DNA of 64,000 nt, from the NCBI GenBank assembly GCA_025738555.1, contig JAOVFP010000001.1:1240001-1304000 (forward strand). The letters run 5' to 3'. This DNA is from Cyathus striatus. Its lineage: Eukaryota > Basidiomycota > Agaricomycetes > Agaricales > Nidulariaceae. The notes beneath the pieces were generated by a model. The model did not search any database and was not told the origin of the DNA. It saw only the letters and a list, made by a program, of their open reading frames with translations. Each line of letters opens with the position of its first letter. The first letter of the stretch is position 1. The translations under genes were made by a program, and so were the position numbers. This document shows, piece by piece, positions 44,226 through 55,799 of this stretch.

Positions 44226-46771
44226 GTGATTTTTACTATTTTTTATAGCCAAGTGCCAAATTTTGGAATTTGAAAAATTGGCTCATGGAATACTAAAGAA
44301 TACATCCTAAATACACTATTCTGACAATTCTTGGAGGCTGAAAATAGTTTGTGATGGCTAGAAAATTCACTCAAGAAATTTGTGGTGTTTGCATGTTGCC
44401 AACTGTAAGAGAAACTATGTATCTGGGATACCTGATAGAAAACCTGACAGGTTCCAGTTACATTCCTGGGCAGGAACATCAGGATGTATAAACCCATAGC
44501 AGATACATTCTGGGAACAGACTGAGTGTGTTGGAAGGTCACATGGGAATTTTTGGTAACATCAGCATGATGTATCCAGACACAGATGTAACACATACTAT
44601 GGAGTCCTCAGACAAAGAACCACATTTGTCACAAATTTCCCACACATAACAACTTTCCACATGTCATGTTTTAGGCATGTCATGCTTTCACAAGTGTCAC
44701 ATGTGTCATGTCTACCCATGTATCACATCTTCATGCATGTTATGTTTATCAATGTCTCACATTCACAAGTGTCAGTTCCATCAGGTCTACAATGAATATG
44801 TTCCCATAACTTATTGAGCTGGAAATCAGAGCACCAGCAATGTCATATTTGACCCCCAGTCCAATGCTTAGTATTGCAATGGAGCCTCTTGCATGAATGG
44901 GTCAGTGATTGATGTCTCAGATATTTTTGCCAGATGGGGTCTGACCCTGTCAATGAAAACATTGGACATGATTATCAAGAAATGATAGTAAGCATAAAGC
45001 AAGAGAAGAGAAGAAATAAAGCAGCTCTCAAGCAAACAGAACAAGAAATGAACATGATGATATAGTTGAACTAAAATAAGTAACATGAAAGCAAGTTATT
45101 GTGGTCACTGGGCAAGAAAAACAAGAGGAGCACAGGAGGAGGATTGGATAACTAATACTAAAAGAACTATATATAACATATGTCAGGGAAGTGAATACAT
45201 ATGGTAGTGAATAGTATCCATAAACACTCTCCATTTCAATAAAACATAGAAAACTATCATGTAGTCATATATAGTAAGTAGATATGTGACTTAATAATAT
45301 GTGTTGGAAGATATAAGAATAACCAATGGCTAATACACAAATCATGATCATCTAATAACTGAGATATATAAGTTTGATGTGATATGGATATGTTCGCTAT
45401 TCTTACATATTTTTTGTCCATGCATGTGTCAAGACTGGTATTTCTACATAAGGTTGGAAGCATAAGGTAGGAAGTGCGGGACAGAAGGACTGTTGGCTTC
45501 AGCTTATATGCTGGACCTCTTGTCATTCTCATGGTCCAGGTATTTTGAAGTGCAGAAGGGAGAGACAGGAGTGCAGAGTAAGAGAGGGACAGGAGTGCAG
45601 AGTGCAGAGTGCAGAGTCATTACTGTAGAGGCAATGATTCAAGCCAGAGTTGAGTAGAACTCAAAGACAAGTATGAGGAATAGTAACTTAGTTGATATTC
45701 AAACTGAGTAGTAGTGGTACAAAATGTGCTACTTAAATACTATACAACTTCACCAATGACTGGTGAATGAATGGGTAGTAGTATACTAATTGATAAACAT
45801 AGTAAGATGGTGGTGGAAGGTGGAGTAGGGTTTGAATATAATATGTACCAAGGACAAACTAAGGATCAAGAGGAATGCTGAGACAAGTATACCTGGGGTA
45901 TGATGAAGAAAGCATAATGGAGAGCAGATAAGAACCAGATGAGTGAGGTGACATAAGCTCAGCAACTTTCAGTCAGAAGAGCAGAAGGGAAAAGTGAAAG
46001 GATGATATCTACACAAGTCAAGAAGTGCAGAGAGTGTGGAATAGAAGTGCGGAAATAAGGTAGGAAAAGTATGGCTATGACAGTGAAAAGGGGTACTTGT
46101 GTTCTAGTAGTGAAATTGGCTCTAAGTTTGCAACTTACTTCACTACAAAATTCACAAGTCTCTTAAAATGCGAGAGGGGTTTGAGGTGGGTGTAGCCTCT
46201 TATTGTCTTATGTATTCTTCAATCATTTAGAAGCCAAATGAACCGAAAAACAATAGGATTTTATTGTAGAATTTAAGTAATACACCCTTTGTACTACTTC
46301 AAACCCTGTAGAAGTGACCAACAATCTTTTACCAGCACAACTTCTTAGAAAACCGAAAAAGAGCAAGTCTTTACTCTTTATGAAACCGCTTTATTGAAAA
46401 CACTAAGTCCTAGGCCCTCACTGGAGTCTCAGAACCTTAGATTCTTTCCAAAAATACCCAAAATGCGAACCAAAACAATTCTATATCTTTGAAACAAAAA
46501 GACCTAAACCACTACCCAATACCTATTGTACCTGGGCAAGAAAGGCGCTATTCTGCTTGCCCTTTTACCCTCTATGGTACCTACTTAAATACAGGAAACA
46601 GAGCAGTATTACTAAGAGTTCCTTAGACATTGTATACTACATATATGTACATGAAACACTTCCCTGTCTTTTACCTGTATCTTTTAATCATTTGTCATTT
46701 GGAGCTGAGTAAACCCGAAGTATTAGGACACTCTAGACTACTCAGTCCTCTTATTTTCAGGTGGTATAGTG
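44226..46771. other. 2.5 kb without an assignable gene
   Basis: Contains degenerate CATGTCATG words (44640-44770), GTGCAGAG tandem words (45570-45615) and, from about 46130, sequence with more CG that may be a later insertion. No gene or RNA supported. Minus-strand frames at 44868-45532 lack family features. Confidence 0.35.
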
Positions 46772-47346
46772 TCTTACTCTGTGTCACTCTGGGCAGATAA
46801 TAATAAAACATCTACTTGTGTCCGATGTTTTACCCCTATCCTGGTCCGGACTTCGGTGAGATCATGTCTTATAGTACTAGAATAGAATGTACTCGACTCC
46901 AGCTCTAGAACGAGACCAGAATCATCCAGATTGATGAAGAATTGACCATTCTATTCCACTCTGAAATATTCATTAATTCATATTTATTTCATTGACTATT
47001 TGTTAGACTTTAATCCTGATGCCAAACAAACAACTTAGCGGTATCAAAATGAAATGAAAATCATATACAAGTCATGTGACTGGCAGAAAAGCGGTCCTTT
47101 CAATATTCAATATCTTTTCCTACACACCAGGCTAATGGTAGGTTGGACATGAAAGCACTTGTACTCTGTTTTATGTTGTAGACAATTGAATATTAACCCA
47201 AATTAAAATGGTAATAAGGGCAATGCTTGCTAATTTGTAGCAGTCCATGGATCTTTATTTATTATCTGGGGTTCTTCAATGTGTACAGATTTAATACTGT
47301 AAATGGTAGAAATGCACAATTTTATGCCTAAATGCACAGGTGGCGT
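46772..47346 (-). mobile_element. Possible 3' LTR of the Ty3/gypsy element
   Basis: On the minus strand a purine-rich stretch (CCCCAAGGGGGAGAT, 47363-47349) is followed by TGTGACGCCACC. This resembles a polypurine tract and LTR start of basidiomycete chromodomain elements. A matching end AGTGACACA lies near 46772, which would give about 575 bp. No second LTR is found at the gag end, so this cannot be tested within the window. Confidence 0.3.
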
Positions 47347-47507
47347 CACAACGGTATCTCCCCCTTGGGGCTGAGCCATGAGGACCATTAGGTTTTGATG
47401 GAAAACTTTAAACTTTTTATGGCATTTTGCATTGTTTGCATACCATTAAATCCATATAAGCCAGGTGCCCACTAAGGAGATATTTCAACATCTTTCTTCC
47501 TTTCACT

Positions 47508-48768
47508 ATGTCGAACCCTGGACAAATCTCAAATGGTATGTCAGCATTCAAACAGCTCCAAGAGATCGAAAGACTCAAGGCTGAGGAGGCTGAAGACAAA
47601 CAAAAAGAGGAAGAGCAAAGGGAGGTTGTCAAATGAAAATGACATGAGAGGCAGGCAGTGAGAATAAGAAGAAAGAGGAGGAGAGGATAGCTGAGGAGGC
47701 TTGTAAAGTGGAGGAATTGCAGAAGGCAGAGGAATTGTGGAAGGCAGAGGAAGCTCAAAGAGCAGAGGAGGCACAAAATGTGGAAGGGGCATGAAGGTCA
47801 GAAATGTTGGAAGTGGCATCAGTGGTGGGGAGTTTGAGAAAGGGAAAGGGTAAAGAGAAAAATTGTACCCTTGTGTGCAGTAAGTCGGTAGTGGAGGATT
47901 CTAATGAGGAGGAGGAAGATAACAAAGAGGCCACAGACAATGAACCGGATCCTGAGCCTGAAAATGAGGTTGTAGGTGGTGAGGTAGCAGACTCATCAAA
48001 AGGCAAGAAGCCTAGTCCTGTATACAAACTCAGCATGAAGGTCTGTCTTTGTTGCTGAGTTTGGAGGGACATGGAGAAGAGGGGTAAATGCAACTGAGAA
48101 AAGTGAGTAGTTTTCATTGCTAATTCTTCTGATAGTGATAGGGACAGTGTTTTGTCCCCCTGTGAGTTCTGTATGAAGTCACACCAACTATGCAGCATGG
48201 AAGAGCCAGTCATCACCACAGTTCATAACAAGAAGAGAAAAGCAGGGTCAGCCGAAGTTGGTAATGACCCAGAGGGGCAACCTTCCAAGAAGGCATGTCC
48301 ATGAACCTCAACTGTGCCTGAGTCCAACAATGAGGATGAAGACAAACCTGAGCTCAATCGTGAGCAAGAGGCAGATGTAGGTCTGCAAGGGAAATTGCTG
48401 TGTACAATGCAGCAGATGGTGAGAGATCAGTGGGAGTTACTGTGGGAAGTTCAGCAGGCCCATGAGGCTCAAATGGAGGAAACACAGGTTGCTCAACTTG
48501 CAACATTTGAAGAGCAACAGCAATTGACGAAACTCCAGCAGGCCTTGGTGGAAGAGATGAGGCAGGCCATGGCCAAATTGTGAGGGGTGCAACAGGAGTT
48601 AACCACTCTTCAAGGCCAGGTTGGAACTTTGAGGAGTGCAGATACAGATGTGGTAGAAGGGGATGAAGACATGAGCAGTTCAAGTAGTGCAAGTAGTTCA
48701 AGTAGTGCAGGTAGTGCAGAGGAGGATGACAAGATGGTGGTTGGATCCCAGACACAAGGGACCCAATA
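47508..48768 (+). pseudogene. Accessory coiled-coil gene antisense to the Ty3/gypsy element
   Basis: From ATG 47508 the reading MSNPGQISNGMSAFKQLQEI and a Glu/Lys-rich coiled coil (KAEEAEDKQKEEEQ; then EEACKVEELQKAEELWKAEE) lead to PSPVYKLSMKVCLCC, a Cys motif near 48170 (CEFCMKSHQLC), a basic KKRK segment, a Gln-rich coiled coil (WELLWEVQQAHEAQ) and an acidic Ser tail. A frameshift lies near 47635. Stops inside the second frame include TGA near 47650, 47792, 48056 and 48581. I recall many similar multicopy proteins in Agaricomycete genomes, with Lys/Glu-rich starts and two CxxC-type clusters. Their role is unknown. Antisense placement between pol and LTR suggests it travels with this retrotransposon. 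Confidence 0.6.
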
Positions 48769-48822
48769 ATTAGTTTAATTTGTACTTGTCATCTTGCAGA
48801 ATAAAGTGGGATTGGAATGGGA

Positions 48823-48915
48823 GATGCAGAAGTGCAGAAATGCAGAAATGCAGAAGTGCAGAAATGCAGAAGTGCAGAAATGCAGAAATGCAGAAGTGCA
48901 GAAATGCAGAAGTGA
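48823..48915. repeat. Short tandem repeat (GCAGAAATGCAGAAGT)
   Basis: About nine 10 bp units of TGCAGAAATG or TGCAGAAGTG, just 3' of the chromodomain stop on the element's strand. Confidence 0.85.
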
Positions 48916-48942
48916 AAAATAGGAGTAGTCAGAGATGTGAGA

Positions 48943-50570
48943 CTAAGAGGGGTGAAGTAATTTCTCAGTGTCTTTAGGCCCAGGTTTGTTGGGATACTGA
49001 GTGTGAAACTTGTCAATGAACTCAGCTGCATTATCCAGCTCAGATGTGGGTAGCCAGGAGAACTTCTCATAAGTGTCTTGATAGCCATTCCACTGTATGA
49101 AGTACTTGAGTTTGCACTTGAGACATTTGTTGATTTTTGAGTCCAGAATTTTGGCAATCTTGTATTTGATTTTGCCATCTTCAAATTTGACAGGTGGAGG
49201 GGGTGAAACGACACAACCAGGTATAGTGTTCTTGGTGGATGGTTTGAGCATGGAGATGTGGAAGACAGGGTGTATGGAATGGTAGGTGTCAGGGAGTTGG
49301 AGAGTGCAGGAGTGAGTACCAGGAGAGGAAATAATTTCGAACAGACCTATGTATTTCTTGGTGAACTTTCATGTAGGTCAAGTAGTGTGGAAGTGCTCAG
49401 CTTTGACAAAAGCTTTGGAATCAATTGGAAACTCAGGAGAGGGGAGTCTCTTCTTGTCTGCAGGTTCTTGATAGTGCTTCTGAGCAGCTGCTATCTCAGA
49501 CTTGAGCATCTGGTGAAGTTCATTGAGATTGATAGCAAATTTGTGGGCACAGGCAGCAGTAATGTCACACTCAGGGTATACTGTGAGGTTCAGGTTATAG
49601 CCTTTGTTAGCAAAGAAGGGAGAAACACCTGTGGTGGCACTAGGAGCATTATTGTAAGTAAACTCAGCAAGGGGGAGGAGTAGGGCCCAATTGTCTTGCT
49701 GGTAGTTACAATAAATGTGGATGTACTGTTCCAGTGTCTGATTAGTGCATTCAGTCTGACCATTGCCCTCTGGGTGATAACCAGAGGTGAAATGAAGATT
49801 CATATCAAGAATGGTACCTAAAGAGTAGAAGAAATGGGAGATGAACTCCTTTCCTTGATCTGATGTAACATGAGACAGAATACCATGTTTAGAGAAAACA
49901 TGGAGGACAAAAAGCTCAGTGAGCTTTTCCAAGGTAAGCTTGTTTGTGGTGGGAATGAATATAGCTTGCTTTGTAAGATGGTCAACAATGACAAGTACTG
50001 CATTGAACTCTTTGTCATAAGCAGATGAGGTCAGTAGAGTACCAATGAAATCCATTGATATCAAGTTCCATGGCTGTTCAGGAATTGGCAATTGTTTCAG
50101 GGTTCCATATGGCTGGTGTCACTGTGGTTTGTTATGCATACAAGTAGTGCAAGACTTACAATAATCTTTTCCAAAGGTACGAAGACCAGGCCAGGTGTAC
50201 TCATGGCAGATCAAGTTTAACATCTTGTTCTGGCCATAGTGGCCAGAAAGGATGTGATCATGTTTGTACAAAAGAATGCAGAGTCATAGGTCAGGAAAGT
50301 CAGGAGAGGTAGGAACCCAAATATGGTTGTCTAGACAAAGAAAACCTTTGTTGTCAACAGACCACCAGTTAACTGGGTTAGCAAGGTGAATGCATGCAAT
50401 AGGGTCGGAAGGTAATGCAGTGAGGATGTCATTGTGGAGTTGTTCAACATCCATGATTATGCTGGCATGTAAGGTTGGAAAAATGAGTGCAGTAGCTCAA
50501 AGTGAAGCTTGGAGCTGGAAATGAGTGAACACAGGACAGAAGTTATGCAGATTAACCTTTGCATAGTCAT
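48943..50570 (-). pseudogene. Integrase and chromodomain part of the Ty3/gypsy pol
   Basis: After RNase H the reading resumes at about 50570 (DNDYAKVNLHNFCPVFT). It gives an HHCC zinc finger region (HILSGHYGQNKML, CKSCTTCMHNKPQ near 50130), then the integrase core with Asp in LISMDFIG, Asp in VTSDQGKEF and Glu in YHPEGNGQTE (50091-49378). A chromodomain follows (IAKILDSKINK..LKYFIQWNGYQDTYEKFSWLP, 49251-48943), which in this branch targets heterochromatin. Breaks: TGA at about 50121 (a CGA-to-TGA type change after HNKPQ), a stop after HFHTT at 49378 and a frame change before the chromodomain. The DDE triad itself is kept. Confidence 0.8.
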
Positions 50571-50597
50571 TATCCCCCCCTTTAGAGTAGATGTCCC

Positions 50598-52198
50598 CAC
50601 CAGTAGCTTTCAAATTGATTGATCACTTCTGGTAAGCTGCGGGACAACAAACTGTTTAGCGAGCGAGAGTTTTATTGAGTGCATTTGGAATCATAATTGG
50701 CATGCGAGATCATTAAATTAATAAATTTGGAATCAATCAATCAAATCAATCCTTATGTATTTTGAAATCAATGACAATTAAATGAGAAATCAATGAGAAA
50801 TAATTGTGCAATCAATGAGGAATCAATCAAAAATCAATCAAAAATCAATTGATCACTCAAAATTGCTAGGTACCCAACTACAGGATATACTAAATCATAG
50901 GGTGGTTAACTATATACATACACTTACTTTATCTACTAGACCACAAGTCCTTTTCTAACAAGTAAACTTTTCTCTATATTACACATACCTGGAGAGCGAA
51001 ATCAATATTGAAATCAATCATTTGTACTTAGTTTAAATCACATTTCAAAGTAAAATCATTGCTGAAATCAATCCTTTTGGACTTCATAGCATTATTGGTA
51101 CAAGTTTGAAATCATTGGGGAAATCAATGCAAATTCCAAATGAAATCAATGAGAAATCAATGAGAAATAAATAGGTAATAAACACGAAATAAATGCTAAA
51201 ATCAATGTTATATCACTGAGAAATCAATGAGAAATAAATAGGTAATAAATGTGAAATAAATACTAAAATCAATGCTATATCACAGGGAAATCAATGAGAA
51301 GCAAATTGGTAATAAATGCGAAATAAATACTAAAATCAATATATTACTTCATTCTACTCTATAGCCTTCACAGAGGTGTATTAGTTTCAAAAATGCTACA
51401 ACAATGAAATCATACAATGATGTTTTCTGAGCTGTAGCATTATTATTAATATAATACTTTTCACATAATATGTGCATGTATATATGATAAAAATAGATAT
51501 AAGACAAGTATTGAATTAACATTAAATTTAGCATTGATTTTCACATATATTTCCCATTGACTTTCTATTGAACTATCATTGATTTCAGCAATGATTTCCC
51601 TATGTAATAACATTGATTTTAGCATTGATTTAATTTGGAATTTGCATTGATCTCCCCAATGATTTCAAACTTGTACCAATAATGCTATGAAGTCCAAAAG
51701 GATTGATTTCAGCAATGATTTTACTTTGAAATGTGATTTAAACTAAGTACAGATGATTGATTTCAACATTGATTTCGCTCTCCAGGTATGTGTAATATAG
51801 AGAAAAGTTTACTTATTAGAAAAGGACTTGTGGTCTAGTAGATAAAGTAAGTGTATGTATATAGTTAACCACCCTATGATTTAGTATATTCTGTAGTTGG
51901 GTACCTAGCAATTTCGAGTTATCCATTGATTTTTGATTGATTTTTGATTGATTCCTCATTGATTGCACAATTATTTCTCATTGATTTCTTATTGAATTGT
52001 CATTGATTTCAAAGTACATAAGGATTGATTTCTAACTACAAAAGGATTGATTTGGTTGATTGATCCCAAATTTATTAATTTAATGATCTCGCATGCCAAT
52101 TATGATTCCAAATGCACTCAATAAAACTCTTGCTCACTAAACAGTTCGTTGTCCCGCAGCTTACCGGAAGTGATCAATCAAATTGAAAGCCACGACTC
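50598..52198. mobile_element. Foldback element, family 2 copy 2 (1601 bp, 7 bp duplication ATGTCCC) inside pol
   Basis: ATGTCCC at 50591-50597 and 52199-52205 flanks it, splitting the element's RNase H (..TRCWDMS) from its integrase region (GGDNDYAKV). Ends are CACCAGTAGCTTTC and, reverse-complemented, GAGTCGTGGCTTTC. Inverted arms of about 580 bp share GGTAAGCTGCGGGACAAC, TTGAGTGCATTTGGAATC and long AATCAATCA-rich stretches. The centre holds tandem AAATCAATGAGAAATAAAT units. Layout and termini match 37135-38205. Confidence 0.82.
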
Positions 52199-54120
52199 AT
52201 GTCCCAGCATCTAGTTAATGAGTCCAGTTTTATACCAAGCTTGCCAGGATGGAAACAAATGACTAGATGAAACTGAGAGAGGTACTCTGACCAACAGGCT
52301 TGTCGACAGGTGAGGATTTTTGTCATGGAAAAATATTCCAGGTTTTTATGGTCCATAACAACATTGATTGGAGAGCCTGCACCTTTGAGGTAATAGCACC
52401 AGATGCAGAAGGCCTTGAAGATAGCTAGAAGTTCCTTATCATGAGTATTGTAATTAAGTTTGGGGGAGGTAAAAGTGCAGGAGTGGAACACAATAGGGTG
52501 GATTTTGCCATCCTCAGTGATAATAGAGAGGATGGCTGCCAATGCATAGTTGAAGGTGTCAGTTTCAACAATGAGTTGTGCATCAGGAATCCAATGGGTG
52601 AGGATTGGCACAGATCAAAAGCTGTGTGGCAAGCAGGAGAGAAATCCCACTTGAGGCCTTTCCAAGTTAGTCATGTAAGTGGCACAACTATATCAGAATA
52701 ATTAAAAATGAAACAGTAATAAAAATTTGCGAACCCCAAGAAGGACTGAATGTCTTTAACTTTCTTGGGTTCAGGCCAATTCTGGATGGTCTTTACTTTC
52801 TCCTGAGACATAGTGAGTCTGCTTGGAGAAAGAATATAACCCAGATGCTCAACAGACTTGGAATGAAATTCACATTTGTCTTCATGTGCATAAAAGCCAT
52901 GTTGGCATAAATGTTTGAGGACTTCACAAACATGCTTCCGATGATCGGCAAGGTTATCTGTGTATATGAGGATGTCATTGAGGTAGACAGTTACACAAAT
53001 GTCAAGTAAATCCTTGAATATGTCATTCATGAAACACTGGAAGGCAGCAGGAGCATTAGTGAGTCCAAACAGCATTACTAACCATTTGAAGGACCCATAA
53101 CAAGTGTGGAAAGCTGTCTTCCATTCATCTCCCTCAGCAACACAGACCAGGTGGTAGGCATGGCAAAGGTCAATTTTGGTATAAATGCAGGCCTTATGCA
53201 GAGAGTTGAGGAGGTCAGAAATAAGTGGAAGGGGATATTGATCTTCTTTGAGATGGCATTAAGTCCTCTGAAATTAATGCAGAGCCATAGTGAGCCATCC
53301 TTTTTGCGAACAAAAAGAACAGGTGCACCATGTGGTGAGTGAGAAGGATGGATAAAACCAATATGAAGATGCTCATCAATAAATTCACATAGAGCCTCGA
53401 GCTCACTCTGAGAGAACTAGTAGATTGTTTCTACTGGAGGGGATCCTCTTTCTTCAAGATTGATTTGAAGGTCATAGGGGTGGTGCAGGGCAAGGGAGTC
53501 AGCATGGCTTTTGCTGAAGACATCAGTGAATTCATGATACTCAGCAGGCACTTTTGTGAGGTCTGCTGGGTCCTCATTAAGTGCAAATGTGGCAGCAGCA
53601 GAAACAACAGCTCCAAGTTGTATCCTAAATGTTTGAGCACCTTCGAGCTTACTAGCATGAAGGAATGTGGCAGTGTTGATTAAGGATATTTGTATCAGAG
53701 TTGTAGGTTGCAGAGGTGGGTTTCCATCTGATGAAGCAGAGGTCGGAAGCACAGGAGCTTCCTCAGAGGTCATCAACAAAGATGGAAATGATGGGCATGA
53801 GGCTGTGGTTTGGAATCCTAAGATATGTCTCTCAGTCCAATCAATCAATGGATTTATAGGGAGAGCCAGTTGAAACCTAGAACTGCAGAGCATGATGAGT
53901 CAAGCGGAGTGACATAAAAGTCCATAGTTATGCATTCACCAGATGGAGAAGTTACAGGGATAGTAGCAACTTGAGTAAGTATAGAGTTTGAGGAGCTGTC
54001 AAAGAGCTTTAAAGGAATAGGGGTGCATGGAGTGGTTGGAAAGTTGTGCAACCAAGTAAAACATGAGTCTACAAAGCAGTGGGTTGAACAAGAATCTACT
54101 AGTGTGGAAAAGGAAAACAA
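52199..54120 (-). pseudogene. Protease, reverse transcriptase and RNase H part of Ty3/gypsy pol
   Basis: Protease: TLVDSCSTHCFVDS (54100), where the active-site DSG reads DSC. Next comes a linker (ILGFQTTASCPSFP, VPAEYHEFTDVFSK). Reverse transcriptase: [50 protein letters not shown], then VYLNDILIY where the catalytic YLDD reads YLND (a GAT-to-AAT change), and FLGFANFYYCFI. RNase H: VETDTFNYALAAILS, KLNYNTHDKELLAIFKAF, MDHKNLEYF, ending at the foldback insertion. Stops and frame changes occur at about 53415, 53080 and 52670. The two changed catalytic residues would inactivate it even without the stops. Confidence 0.85.
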
Positions 54121-54269
54121 AAGTGCAGAATCAGATGCAGAAGTAGATAATAAATGAATGTGTAAAGCTTGGGGGTTGTAAAGAGCAGATGCATTGAGAC
54201 AGATCTCCCTGGGTGTACAGGAGGGGTCAATGTGGCCCTCAGTCTGTATGGGAACCTGAGGGCCACACT

Positions 54270-54778
54270 CTATTTTTTCAAGCTCTCTTCAGAGTTTGAA
54301 ATAGAGTCCTCAACAGCAGGTGTGGGGATGGTTGCAGCGCAAGCTTTAGCTACTGAGAAGGATGCCTTATGGCAGTCCTTAGCATGATGACCAGGTTTCC
54401 CACAGAAGAGACACAGGTTGCCATCCATGCAGCATTTGCATTCCTCAGGGGTCAGCTTACCATCTTTCCCAAGTTTATCACTCAGGTTAACAGCTGGTGT
54501 CTGCGGGGTGCTGGTAGGTTTTCCCAAGGATGGTGTGGAGGTCGATGGTTTGGGGGAAGTCAAAGAGTGAGATTTATTAGTAGTACTCATGGATGCCACA
54601 TTATCTGAAGACTTTGCAGCTTGTCTGGAAGACTTCAACTCAAAACCCTTTTCTGCTTGGTGCTTCCAATAGTGCATATTGACCTTCTGAGTCAGGAACT
54701 TCCTATCCCCTAGGGTAGGAGGTAAATCAAGGAGAGTGAGGTTGTCCTTGATGCAGGAGCAGAGCCCACAATAGTACT
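54270..54778 (-). pseudogene. Gag C-terminal part with CCHC zinc knuckle
   Basis: Minus strand reading from YYCGLCSCIKDNL through MHYWKHQAEKGFE, a Ser/Thr/Pro-rich linker and the zinc knuckle CLFCGKPGHHAKDC (C-X2-C-X4-H-X4-C) near 54420, ending at 54270. Zinc knuckles of gag bind the element RNA. The upstream part is separated by the insert at 54779-55365, and about a hundred gag residues are missing between the halves. Confidence 0.75.
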
Positions 54779-55365
54779 AGGCTGTGATACGCAGGCTATT
54801 TTATTGTAACGTACCATTTAAATTTCGCGTTCCTCATTAATGGAACTTCAGGCTGAGTGCGTCAGAGTGGGCACACAAGAGGGGGAGCCAAGATCCTGGG
54901 TGGACTCCTAAAAATAAACAAGGGATAAAATTAATGACATAAAACTAAAAAACATATTACTCCACCTCAGTCTCGAACTTAAAGCTCTTAATAAATACCT
55001 ACCTTTTCATTTCTATTTTACTTTACGATACAATAGCCTGGGTGAAGTAATAAAACCCTTTACAAAGAGACTGAAAGAACTTAGTACATCGATGAAAAAG
55101 CCGGAATATGATGACTTGCCAGTACACCTATAATAACGGACTATTTGATGATAAAGGCATGTATGATCGAGCAAGTACCGCTTGTGTAAACAGAACGAGA
55201 GAAAGACTAGAATAAGTGCAGCAATGAAGCATTGTCAAAGAGAAGCAGAGACGCATCACGCATCAACGCCATGGTTTCCAAATTAGGAAGGTGCTGATGG
55301 AAGCGCCTGCGTGAGCGTGTGCTGTTGCAATAATACAATAGATAAGGACCATGTGAGTGCCCAGA
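54779..55365. other. Insert of unknown type in gag, flanked by CTAGG
   Basis: About 590 bp without coding homology. CTAGG lies at both edges (near 54776-54780 and 55363-55367), a possible 5 bp duplication. It contains more CG dinucleotides than the gag around it (TTCGCGTTCC, CATCGATG, GCCGGAAT, GCATCACGCATCAACGCC), so it arrived later or escaped decay. It lacks TG..CA ends and obvious inverted repeats. Confidence 0.45.
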
Positions 55366-55760
55366 AAACTAGGAGACACTGTAGGATGAAGGGTTCCAGC
55401 TTGGTAACACTCACACTGTCGAAAGTGTCTGGCTCCTTGACCTTACACTGAGGTATGTGAGAGGTCAAAGTCCTAATGGCAAGAGATTCTGTGAGATGCA
55501 GTATCGTGTTCAAGGTCTCATGATTAATATCAGATGGAGAGTGAGAGTGAGAACAAGTGCAGGAATGAGTGCAGGAGCAACAATGAGAGCGATGATGACC
55601 ACCATGTGAATGGCCGTCTGGATCATCTGAACCATCAGGATCACCCAAGCCTCCAGGAGCTCCTGGAGCTGCCCTGGGTGTGTCTTGTGCTGCAGATGTG
55701 GTGTTACCAGCATGTTCCTCCACTGGAATAGTGGGAGGAGATACAACAGGTGCACACAGG
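55366..55760 (-). pseudogene. Gag N-terminal part
   Basis: Minus strand: VEEHAGNTTSAAQDT, a Gly/Pro/Asp-rich stretch (GGLGDPDGSDDPDG), a His/Ser/Cys-rich stretch near 55600, and VKEPDTFDS..LEPFILQC, which matches the start of the Ty3/gypsy gag core (PKVKEPDTFDGSDP..FLVQC in relatives). Reading is lost after FILQCLLVFWAL, at the insert. Confidence 0.7.
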
Positions 55761-55799
55761 TACCTACATCACATTGTACATGTGAAGAACTCTCCAGGC

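Larger units (their letters stand above)
46772..55790 (-). mobile_element. Ty3/gypsy chromodomain retrotransposon, degraded and nested
   Basis: Minus strand, in order gag (55.7-54.3 kb), protease (54.1 kb), reverse transcriptase (53.4-52.7 kb), RNase H (52.6-52.2 kb), a foldback insertion (52.2-50.6 kb), integrase (50.5-49.4 kb) and chromodomain (49.25-48.94 kb). An oppositely oriented accessory gene lies between pol and the putative 3' LTR. The order RT-RNase H-integrase-chromodomain defines the chromovirus branch of Ty3/gypsy. No 5' LTR is seen; family copy D begins right after gag. Inactive: stops throughout, key residues changed, two insertions. Confidence 0.85.

Noticed and set aside
43902..44252. 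Overlapping frames with Arg/Thr/Ser-rich repeats on both strands
   Set aside because: They translate the palindromic TCCGTACGG words of the hAT-like terminus.
47417..48755. Minus-strand open frames rich in Leu, Pro and Ser opposite the accessory gene
   Set aside because: They mirror the Glu/Lys/Gln-rich plus-strand coiled coils; the plus-strand reading has recognisable Cys motifs and order.
50598..52198. Long palindrome as an assembly artefact
   Set aside because: The arms differ at many positions, the flanks carry a 7 bp duplication, and a related element exists at 37135-38205.
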